Assembly (NCBI GenBank): GCA_035540935.1
Contig: DATLFS010000101.1
Span: 1 to 7,738, forward strand
Direction of reading: 5' to 3'
Source: DATLFS01 sp035540935
GTDB taxonomy: Bacteria > Actinomycetota > CADDZG01 > WHSQ01
Length of the DNA stretch: 7,738 nt
Positions 1-5,178 of this stretch are shown here, in pieces (the first letter of the stretch is position 1; every line of letters begins with the position of its first letter). The translations under genes and the position numbers were made by a program. The notes under the pieces were generated by a model, which saw nothing but the letters and a program-made list of their open reading frames with translations, did not search any database and had not been told where the DNA came from.

Positions 1-815
1 CCCCCGAGAAGCATCAAGTGGCCGCGCCGATCTTCCGCCCGGCCGGGCCGCGCGAGCGTCCGGTCGTAAAGCGCCGCGGCTGCCAGCAAGAGAGACAGCG
101 CGATCGTGGCCGCGGTCGCCCAGCCGGCGCTCGACGGATCGCCTCGTCGCGCCGTCTCGCGCCAACCGAGGAGGACGATCGCGTGCAGGGGCCCGAGCAA
201 CGCGAGGAAGACGCCGGCGCCGATGACGCTCGTTCTCCCCACGACCGCCAATCCCGCGCCGCTGAGAGCGATCAGGTAGGCGTACACCAGGAACCCGCCT
301 AGGCGAGGCGACTTCGCCGCGGAAGGGCCGGCGCCGGCGTCGAGAGCCACGGCGCGCCGGGCGAGCAGCAAGGCCGCCGGAACCCCCACCAGCGCACCCG
401 CGACGACGAACGGCGTGTAGCGGACGGCGTGACCCGTGAAATGAAGCACGGCTGCGGGAAAGAGGGCGAGCGGCGCGATCGCGGCCAGGCGCAGCACCCG
501 CATCCACGGGATCAAGAAAGGGCCGCGCGCGCCGTCGGCAAGCCACAGCGTGCCGGCGAGAGCGGCGGATCGGATCAGCCCCCCGAGGAGGACCGCGGCG
601 AAGACGTACGACCACGCGCTCCCCCACGCGAGCGATTGCTTCAGGTCGAAGTACATCCCCAGCGGGAAGACGGCCGCGGCGGGGGCCGACGCCGCGTCCG
701 AGGGGAACGCTCCCATGGCAACGAGCAGCCCGGCGAGCGCGGCCTCGAGGGCGATGGGTACGAAGGCGACCGGGCTCCTTCGGAGCACCTCTAGCCCTGC
801 CAGGAGCGTTCGCAC
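1..815 (-). CDS. Polytopic membrane protein of unknown function, C-terminus cut off by window edge
   Basis: An open frame starts at GTG 815 (in-frame TAG at 827-825 just upstream) and runs leftward through base 1, giving at least 271 residues without a stop. About seven hydrophobic segments can be seen, near residues 17-37, 68-90, 108-126, 134-153, 173-193, 197-216 and 231-250, with basic stretches between some of them (RR at 12-13 and 153-154, RETARR at 219-224). After the last helix the chain becomes polar (DRTLARPGRAEDRR), so a soluble domain may follow outside the window. There is no Shine-Dalgarno before the GTG; a TAGTCT box ends 6 bases upstream, which fits a leaderless transcript. It diverges from the mannosyltransferase gene. 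I do not recognise the family. The long frame, the helix pattern and the lack of a competing gene make it convincing as a gene, but its function is open. Confidence 0.72.
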   Translation of the reverse strand, partial: MRTLLAGLEVLRRSPVAFVPIALEAALAGLLVAMGAFPSDAASAPAAAVFPLGMYFDLKQSLAWGSAWSYVFAAVLLGGLIRSAALAGTLWLADGARGPFLIPWMRVLRLAAIAPLALFPAAVLHFTGHAVRYTPFVVAGALVGVPAALLLARRAVALDAGAGPSAAKSPRLGGFLVYAYLIALSGAGLAVVGRTSVIGAGVFLALLGPLHAIVLLGWRETARRGDPSSAGWATAATIALSLLLAAAALYDRTLARPGRAEDRRGHLMLLG

Positions 816-821
816 CCCCGG

Positions 822-835
822 AGACTAACTATGCT
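822..835. promoter_or_regulatory. Overlapping divergent promoter -10 boxes between the membrane protein and mannosyltransferase genes
   Basis: On the minus strand TAGTCT (827-822) ends 6 bases before GTG 815. On the plus strand TATGCT (830-835) ends 7 bases before GTG 843. Both match TANNNT, and both spacings would place the transcript start at or within a base of the start codon. No convincing -35 hexamer is visible on either side. A competing reading for the plus gene is translation from ATG 831, which has GGAG at 820-823 seven bases upstream; the promoter would then lie further left, inside the opposite gene. Confidence 0.4.
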
Positions 836-2258
836 GCCCGCCGTGACCGAACCCGAAGTAACGCACGCGCGGAAAGCGTGGAGGCGCGGCGAGGTCATCG
901 TCCTCGTGATCCTCATCCTCGCCGCCGGTCTCGTTCGGTTCGTCAACCTCGGGTCGCCGGACGACATCATGTTCGACGAGACGTATTACGCGAAGGACGC
1001 GTGCTGGTACGTCCAGGCGAGCAAGATGGTGTGCGACGTCGACAACGAGCAGACACTCGTTCACCCGCCTCTCGGGAAATGGCTCCTCGCTATCGGCATC
1101 AGGATCTTCGGATACGACGCGTTCGGGTGGAGGTTCGCGGCCGCCCTCGGCGGCACCGTCACCGTCGGTCTTCTATTCCTTCTGGCGCGCCGACTGTTCC
1201 GTCATGCTGCCGCGGCTGCGCTCGCGGCCGGCCTGCTCGCCTTCGATTTCCTGCACTTCGTCCAGTCGCGGATAGCGATGCTCGACATCTTCGTTCCGCT
1301 GTTCGGCGTCGCTGCGGTGCTGTTCGCGCTGTGGGATCACGATGCCGCGCCGGAGGACGGCCCACGACGTCCTCTCTCACGAGGATGGCTAGCCGCCTCG
1401 GGCGCCGCGGCCGGCGCGGCGGTGGCATCGAAATGGGGTGGTGTCTTCTATCTCATCCTCGTCGTGGTGCTGACCATCGCGTGGGGCCTCGGGAGAAGGC
1501 GGCGCGACGACCGGCCCAGGCCCGTCCTACGGACGCTCCGGGAGGAAGCGCCGGCTCTGCTCCTCTGGCTCTTCGTCCTGCCGCTCCTCCTGTACGTGGG
1601 CACGTACGCGGCGCGCCTCGACGGCGCGGTAGCGGCGGCACCGTGGAGTGAAGGGTCCTTCTGGCGCGCCGTCTGGGATCAGCAGTTCAGCATGTGGGAG
1701 TTCCATACGCAGGTCCTCGACGAGAGCGTCCACCCGTATCAAAGCCCGGCGTGGTCCTGGCTGTTGCTCAAACGGCCCGTCTCCTATTTCTTCGAGACGA
1801 CCTCCTCCGGTCAGTACATGGAGGTCATGGCGATCGGCAGCCCGCTCGTGTGGTGGACCTCGATCCTCGCTCTCCTGTATTGCGCCTACCGCTGGGTCCG
1901 GGACAGGTCGGTCGCCGGCGCCGCGGGCATAGCCACCGCGGGCTTCTTCTTCACATATGCACCGTGGGTGCTTGCGCCGAGCGGGCGCGAAGCCGTGTTC
2001 CTCTTCTATCTCTTACCGAGCGTCCCGTTCATGTGCCTGGCGATCGCGGCCGTCGCCGATCGCATCCTCGGGTACACCGAAGGCAAGATCGCGGTCGGCT
2101 CGTTCGCGGCGGCGGCGCTCATCTTCTTCGGGTTCTTCTATCCGGTGCTGGCGAAAGTGCCCATCCCGAAGGAGCAATGGGACCAGCGGATCCGTTTCCG
2201 CGCCTGCGACGAGAAGACCGAGGAAGGTGGGCCGCCAAAAGGCTGGTGTTGGATCTAG
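831..2258 (+). CDS. pmt: Protein O-mannosyltransferase (PMT family, GT39)
   Basis: This integral membrane enzyme transfers mannose from polyprenyl-phosphate-mannose to Ser/Thr of proteins being exported, on the outer face of the membrane. After the first helix (about residues 21-38) comes the family's acidic pair in the first external loop (FDETYYAKD; D49 and E50), then HPPLGKW at 78-84, SRIAMLDIF at 146-154 and SKWGG at 200-204. The last third has the multi-helix PMT C-terminal region, with a FLFYLLPSVPFM stretch. The length, 475 residues, is close to actinobacterial Pmt proteins of about 500. ATG 831 has GGAG seven bases upstream and is used here; GTG 843 (471 residues) is a real alternative because a TATGCT box sits 7 bases before it, as in leaderless genes. 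The TAG stop interlocks with that of the converging FKBP gene. The family assignment is secure; the protein substrates are not shown by the sequence. Confidence 0.93.
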   Translation: MLPAVTEPEVTHARKAWRRGEVIVLVILILAAGLVRFVNLGSPDDIMFDETYYAKDACWYVQASKMVCDVDNEQTLVHPPLGKWLLAIGIRIFGYDAFGWRFAAALGGTVTVGLLFLLARRLFRHAAAAALAAGLLAFDFLHFVQSRIAMLDIFVPLFGVAAVLFALWDHDAAPEDGPRRPLSRGWLAASGAAAGAAVASKWGGVFYLILVVVLTIAWGLGRRRRDDRPRPVLRTLREEAPALLLWLFVLPLLLYVGTYAARLDGAVAAAPWSEGSFWRAVWDQQFSMWEFHTQVLDESVHPYQSPAWSWLLLKRPVSYFFETTSSGQYMEVMAIGSPLVWWTSILALLYCAYRWVRDRSVAGAAGIATAGFFFTYAPWVLAPSGREAVFLFYLLPSVPFMCLAIAAVADRILGYTEGKIAVGSFAAAALIFFGFFYPVLAKVPIPKEQWDQRIRFRACDEKTEEGGPPKGWCWI

Positions 2259-2758
2259 CCCTCGGCGGGATGCAGCTCGAGGACCTCGATCTCGAACACG
2301 AGCGTCGCGTTCGGAGGTATGGGGCCCTGGCCGGTCGCGCCGTAGGCGAGCTCGGGTGGGATCGTCAACTTCCGTATCCCGCCCTCGGTCATACCGACGA
2401 GGCCTTCCTCCCAACCGGGGATGACCATCCCCGAGCCGATCGTCACCGGGAAGGGCTCCCCCCCGTAAGAAGATTCGAACTCCTCACCGTCCTCGAACGA
2501 CCCGCGGTAGTGAACGACGACGGTGTCGCCGCGCATCGCCGGTTCGCCTTCGCCGCACTCGAGATCCTCGATCACGAGCCCGGAGTCGGTGGTGACGGGC
2601 TCGGTGTTGCAGCTCTCGCCTTCCGCCGGGGGTGAGGCTTCGGGCTCGCCGCCGCCGTCGTCCCCGCACGCACCAAGCAGAAGCGAGAACACGAAGAGGA
2701 AGGTGGCGATCGATCGCTTCGCGTACGGCGCCCGCAGCTCTTGCGCCTTCACCTCCAT
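2255..2758 (-). CDS. FKBP-type peptidyl-prolyl cis-trans isomerase, exported lipoprotein
   Basis: A 167-residue lipoprotein. KR at 14-15, a hydrophobic core at 17-29 and a lipobox LLGAC with C31 as the lipidated residue mark signal peptidase II processing. A Gly/Glu/Pro-rich linker follows, and then one FKBP domain at about 77-162. Compared with FKBP12 the active-site aromatic and hydrophobic residues are present: Y84, F94, F103, V112-I113, W116, Y139, F155. The usual Asp after the Phe is Glu (E95), a conservative change, and the His near the end of the 80s loop is absent. C50 and C68 could form a disulfide. It should speed folding of exported proteins at the outer membrane face. The frame is open upstream to 2980, but the lipoprotein signal fixes the start at ATG 2758, or just possibly GTG 2752. 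The gene overlaps the DUF1801 gene by 10 bases, indicating a shared transcript. Its TAG stop interlocks with the stop of pmt. Confidence 0.92.
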   Translation of the reverse strand: MEVKAQELRAPYAKRSIATFLFVFSLLLGACGDDGGGEPEASPPAEGESCNTEPVTTDSGLVIEDLECGEGEPAMRGDTVVVHYRGSFEDGEEFESSYGGEPFPVTIGSGMVIPGWEEGLVGMTEGGIRKLTIPPELAYGATGQGPIPPNATLVFEIEVLELHPAEG

Positions 2759-3150
2759 CCCGGCGCCCCGGCCGCTTGGTCGATCCACCTCTGCACCTCC
2801 GGCGTCTGCACTTCCTCCAGCGTCTTCACCTTGACGTAGCGGGTCCGTCCCGTGGTCCCGAGCGGCGGCGGAGGGTCGAAATCCGCGCCGCCGAAGAAGA
2901 CGACGTTCACCGATACATCGTACGCAACCATCTCGATGATCCACCCGAGATCCGGCAATCCGTAATACGCCTTCCTCCACTTGACCGCATAGCGAAGCCC
3001 CGGGATCGTCTCGCGGATCGCCTCGTCGAGGCGCGTGACGATCGGATGCAGATCCGGCATCACCCGTCGCATCCAGTCCTCGATCTCGTCGTGACTCTCC
3101 GACGGAGCCGGCGGCTTACGGGTGGTGTTCGACTTCGGCGTCTTCGGCAC
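2749..3150 (-). CDS. DUF1801 (YdhG-like) domain protein
   Basis: A 133-residue cytosolic protein. After a basic, Pro-rich N-terminus (residues 1-18) comes the DUF1801 pattern: HDEIEDWMRRVMPDLHPIV, then LDEAIRETIPGLRYAVKWRKAYYGLP, a hydrophobic WIIEMVAYDVSVNVVFFGGADFDPPPP strand region, and a closing TRYVKVKTLEEVQTPEVQRWIDQA helix. These are described in pieces across residues 20-127. The family is small, widespread and of unknown biochemical role. GTG 3150 is chosen because AGGAGG lies 7 bases upstream (3163-3158); the frame stays open to ATG 3300, but that extension would run through the tRNA gene and is composed like noncoding sequence. The FKBP lipoprotein gene starts inside its last codons, so the two are probably translated from one message. 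Assignment to the family is firm; function is unknown. Confidence 0.85.
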   Translation of the reverse strand: MPKTPKSNTTRKPPAPSESHDEIEDWMRRVMPDLHPIVTRLDEAIRETIPGLRYAVKWRKAYYGLPDLGWIIEMVAYDVSVNVVFFGGADFDPPPPLGTTGRTRYVKVKTLEEVQTPEVQRWIDQAAGAPGWR

Positions 3151-3157
3151 TGCACGT

Positions 3158-3163
3158 CCTCCT
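3158..3163 (-). promoter_or_regulatory. Shine-Dalgarno site that fixes the DUF1801 start
   Basis: AGGAGG on the minus strand, 7 bases before GTG 3150. It is the strongest ribosome-binding site on the minus strand and decides for this GTG over the earlier in-frame ATG at 3300, which lies inside the tRNA gene. Confidence 0.75.
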
Positions 3164-3239
3164 CTGTTGAACGCGAGCGACGCCGCGCCATCTTCACCTC
3201 GCCGCGGGATGAGGGGCGATATCGGCCGCGGCACGGGCA

Positions 3240-3315
3240 TGGTGGACCTGAGCGGAGTCGAACCGCTGACCTCACCCGTGCGAGGGGTGCGCTCTACCAA
3301 CTGAGCTACAGGCCC
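3240..3315 (-). tRNA. tRNA-Ala (anticodon CGC)
   Basis: The 76 bases fold as a complete cloverleaf. The acceptor arm pairs GGGCCTG with CAGGTCC and contains the G3-U70 wobble pair that defines alanine tRNAs. The D arm is GCTCAGTTGGTAGAGC. The anticodon stem CACCC/GGGTG holds the loop CTCGCAC, giving anticodon CGC, which reads GCG codons. The T arm contains GGTTCGACTCC, and A73 is followed by an encoded CCA. GCG is very common in the neighbouring genes, so this isoacceptor should be well used. It lies between the anchored-protein gene and the DUF1801 gene on the same strand, with no visible terminator after it. Confidence 0.97.
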
Positions 3316-3327
3316 GAGCAGCTGCCC

Positions 3328-3333
3328 ATCTTA
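3328..3333 (-). promoter_or_regulatory. Probable -10 box of the tRNA-Ala gene
   Basis: TAAGAT on the minus strand ends 12 bases before the mature tRNA 5' end, so a transcript would carry a leader of about 5 bases. It lies between the tRNA and the stop codon of the preceding gene (3340-3338). No good -35 hexamer is seen, which leaves this uncertain. Confidence 0.4.
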
Positions 3334-3337
3334 CTCG

Positions 3338-3928
3338 TCAGGGTTCCGGGAACTCGCGCCTACCCTCATCGGGAGATCGGTCCCGCGCCGTCGCCGAGCG
3401 GGGATTGCCGCGCGCACCGTCGAGCACGGTCGTGAGCCGCCAGGAGAACGACTCGGGGAAGTCCTCGACGGTCCTGCGATCGAAGCGAACGACGAGCCGG
3501 TCGCCGTCGCGCTCGACTCCCCCTGTCAGGCTGCCGTCGAAGGTGCCGGCGGCGAACGTCGCGTCTTGCGACAGGACCGAAGCGGTCCGGCGGTTGCCGA
3601 CCGTCGCCGCGACGAGCCACGTGGCGGTGCCTCGCTCGAAGATGTCCCAGCGGATCTCCAGTGCGCCCTCCTCGAGGCGCTTCGGGACCTCCGCTCCGAG
3701 GCGCGCCTCGAAGACGAGCTCGTCTCCTTCGGCGCGCACGTCGGTGAACAAGACATCCGCCAGACCGGTGTCGGTCGGGGGCTTCGGCCCGTCGTCGACC
3801 TCGACGTCACCCGGCAGCTCGATGCGCGGGTCACTCGGATCGGGCCCGCCCGTCGCCAACAACACGATCGTCGCCGCCACCACCGCGACCGGCATGAGTA
3901 TCGCCAGCGCGACCTTCGTTCGGCTCAC
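3338..3928 (-). CDS. Membrane-anchored exported protein of unknown function
   Basis: A 196-residue protein that I do not recognise. One hydrophobic segment at about 6-26 after SRTK predicts an uncleaved anchor or signal peptide with the rest outside. Residues 27-55 form an acidic, Pro-rich linker (GGPDPSDP, DDGPKPPTDTG). Residues 56-168 look like a beta-rich domain: alternating strands such as LVFEARL, LEIRWDIF, TWLVAATV and LVVRFDRR, then SFSWRLTTVLDG. The C-terminus is polar and probably disordered. It has no lipobox Cys and contains no cysteine at all. The GTG start (3928-3926) overlaps the translin-family stop in GTGA, with GGGTGA upstream as ribosome-binding site, so it is the last gene of that operon. 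The Thr/Pro/Asp linker is a plausible place for O-mannosylation, but that is inference. Confidence 0.8.
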   Translation of the reverse strand: MSRTKVALAILMPVAVVAATIVLLATGGPDPSDPRIELPGDVEVDDGPKPPTDTGLADVLFTDVRAEGDELVFEARLGAEVPKRLEEGALEIRWDIFERGTATWLVAATVGNRRTASVLSQDATFAAGTFDGSLTGGVERDGDRLVVRFDRRTVEDFPESFSWRLTTVLDGARGNPRSATARDRSPDEGRREFPEP

Positions 3929-4557
3929 GATTCACCCAGGTGTGACGCGTGCTCCTGGAGCGCCGCCTGAAGAGAACGCTGGATGACGCTGGTCGTGAAG
4001 TCGCCGCGCGTGCGCTCGATGATCGAACGAGCGACGTCGGTCAGTCGTCGAAGGCCCATCGTGATCCCGTCGGGGTAGTCCATGGAAACCAGGACGTAAT
4101 AGATGTCGTCCATGGCGCGCAGCAGCTCCTCGCAGCGTTCCAGTTCGCCGCGCCGCATCAGATCGAGGATGTGACGGCGGATCTCCCCGATGGACTCCGC
4201 CATCCCTTTCGTGAAGGCCTGCACCGGGATGCCGGTCGACGCCGGCGTGGGGAGGTCGGCGCCGGTCACGAGGGCATGCGTGATGCGCGCCTCCGCGAGT
4301 TCCTTCTCGGCGTCGTGCACGAAGCCCGCGTGGAGGAGGTCGGGATGATCCGCGAGTGCCGAGCGGGCCTCGTCGACGAGATGCTGGGCCTCGTCGATCA
4401 GGCCGTCGGCGTTCTGCGTCTCGTAACGGTGCAGCGCACGGATCGCGTTCCCACAGGAGCGGATCGCGCTTCGAGCAGCACTCAGCCCCTGTTCGCGCGC
4501 GGCGGTCTTCGCGTCGAAGGTCTCGCGCAGCGTCTTCGAGAGGTCCGACAGCTCCAT
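3925..4557 (-). CDS. Translin-family protein
   Basis: A 210-residue all-helical protein matching the archaeal/bacterial branch of the translin family. Family signatures seen are RSAIRSCGNAIRALHR (29-44), the acidic helix DAEKELAEARITHAL (82-96), the LPTPASTGIPVQAFTKGMAES segment (102-122), GEIRRHILDLMRRGELE (124-140), then MDDIYYVLVSMDYPDGIT and LRRLTDVARSIIERTRGDFT. Eukaryotic translin binds RNA and DNA, and with TRAX forms the C3PO nuclease; metal-binding acidic residues in TRAX lie in the equivalents of the 84-89 helix and the 121-125 stretch. Here E86, E89 and E121 are candidates, so nuclease activity is possible but untested. Some databases label such bacterial proteins 'haloacid dehalogenase', which the sequence does not support, since there is no DxDx(T/V) motif. 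The gene lies 28 bases after the SepX-like gene and overlaps the next gene by four bases. No strong ribosome-binding site precedes ATG 4557. Confidence 0.82.
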   Translation of the reverse strand: MELSDLSKTLRETFDAKTAAREQGLSAARSAIRSCGNAIRALHRYETQNADGLIDEAQHLVDEARSALADHPDLLHAGFVHDAEKELAEARITHALVTGADLPTPASTGIPVQAFTKGMAESIGEIRRHILDLMRRGELERCEELLRAMDDIYYVLVSMDYPDGITMGLRRLTDVARSIIERTRGDFTTSVIQRSLQAALQEHASHLGES

Positions 4558-4566
4558 CGGCCGCCG

Positions 4567-4572
4567 ACCCTA
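4567..4572 (-). promoter_or_regulatory. Possible internal promoter -10 box before the translin-family gene
   Basis: TAGGGT on the minus strand ends 9 bases before ATG 4557, which would give a transcript with a leader of only one to three bases. It lies in the 28-base gap after the SepX-like gene. Since no ribosome-binding site precedes the ATG, a near-leaderless start is reasonable, but no -35 element supports it. Confidence 0.25.
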
Positions 4573-4585
4573 CCAACCGGCCGGA

Positions 4586-5122
4586 TCAAGCGCGCCTGCG
4601 GACGGCCACGGGTTCGGTAAAGCGGAAGGCCTCACGCCGCGGCGCCGAGATGCGGTGCACTTTCGTCACCCGCTCGGCTACGCGGCGACGCGCCTCGATC
4701 AGGTAAGCGACGTAAACACCGAGCACCGCGTCGGCAAAAAGATGAAGGGTCAGGCCCCCGGGACCGGACAGCAACGCGTTGAGCGCAGACAACGCGCTGA
4801 GCCCGAGCAAGAGGTTGAACACGCGACGTCGGCGAGCGATGCGACGCCGCTCTAGGAGAGCCCGCCGGTAGGAGGTAGCGGGTCGGCGATCTCCCTCGGG
4901 GAGGATCATGTAGCGCGCGCCGCTCGGCCGAATGGTCTCGAGGCTGGCGCGGAACCGCTCCGAAGATCGGAAAGGGGTTTCCCGGCGGGCCCGGAGCACC
5001 GCCGGGGCGAACACGCAGAGCCACGCGAGGGCGAGGAGCCCCAGGAACAGTCCGGTCAGGTCGCTTCCCCAGCTCTCGTAGGGTTCCGTCAGAGGGAGGG
5101 TAAGTCCGGAACCCCCCTTCAT
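4586..5122 (-). CDS. SepX/GlpR-like three-helix membrane protein
   Basis: 178 residues. One helix at about 22-43 (FLGLLALAWLCVFAPAVLRAR), then a cytoplasmic stretch with SSERFRASLETI (53-64), a very basic patch ERRRIARRRR (91-100) and two close helices at about 101-119 and 124-143 ending YVAYLIEARRR. This order (N-terminal helix ending in '-P-x-LRxRx-E', an 'RFxxxxxxL' stretch, an Arg-rich patch, a helical hairpin, then an Arg-rich exit) matches the actinobacterial proteins annotated GlpR and shown in Streptomyces to be the divisome protein SepX. The long C-terminal tail of SepX is missing, so this is a short version. In Mycobacterium tuberculosis, as I recall, the homologue Rv0996 also lies near the mannosyltransferase Rv1002c. 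It is first in a run with the translin-family gene and diverges from pepA. The match is by layout and short motifs, so it is moderate. Confidence 0.72.
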   Translation of the reverse strand: MKGGSGLTLPLTEPYESWGSDLTGLFLGLLALAWLCVFAPAVLRARRETPFRSSERFRASLETIRPSGARYMILPEGDRRPATSYRRALLERRRIARRRRVFNLLLGLSALSALNALLSGPGGLTLHLFADAVLGVYVAYLIEARRRVAERVTKVHRISAPRREAFRFTEPVAVRRRA

Positions 5123-5140
5123 GCGGGATTTCGACCCTGC

Positions 5141-5148
5141 GATATAAG
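5141..5148. promoter_or_regulatory. AT-rich shared promoter core between the SepX-like gene and pepA
   Basis: The 56-base divergent gap has one AT-rich island, GATATAAG. Read rightward it gives TATAAG (5143-5148), five of six matches to TATAAT and about 30 bases before the pepA ATG. Read leftward it gives TATATC (5146-5141), about 18 bases before ATG 5122. Neither -35 region is convincing. A single divergent promoter serving both genes is the simplest reading. Confidence 0.4.
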
Positions 5149-5178
5149 AGAGCCATCTGACCCTCGACCCGGGAATCC

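Noticed and set aside
18..828. Plus-strand frames at 18-302, 429-794 and 550-828
   Set aside because: They are Arg/Gly/Glu-rich shadows of the minus-strand membrane protein, which has a clean helix pattern across the same bases.
2759..2980. N-terminal extension of the FKBP lipoprotein to ATG 2980
   Set aside because: It would place 74 unrelated residues before the signal peptide and lipobox, and it overlaps the DUF1801 gene.
3060..3191. Arg-rich 43-residue frame on the minus strand from ATG 3191, with GAGGTGA upstream
   Set aside because: Most of it overlaps the DUF1801 gene in another frame, and its Arg/Thr/Pro composition is typical of an out-of-frame reading in GC-rich DNA.
3217..3232. 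Adjacent short palindromes CGATATCG and GCCGCGGC after the tRNA, as a possible terminator
   Set aside because: They are short, loopless and not followed by a T tract; two short palindromes in GC-rich DNA are easily due to chance.
3151..3300. Extension of the DUF1801 protein to ATG 3300
   Set aside because: It runs through the tRNA gene; GTG 3150 has an excellent ribosome-binding site.
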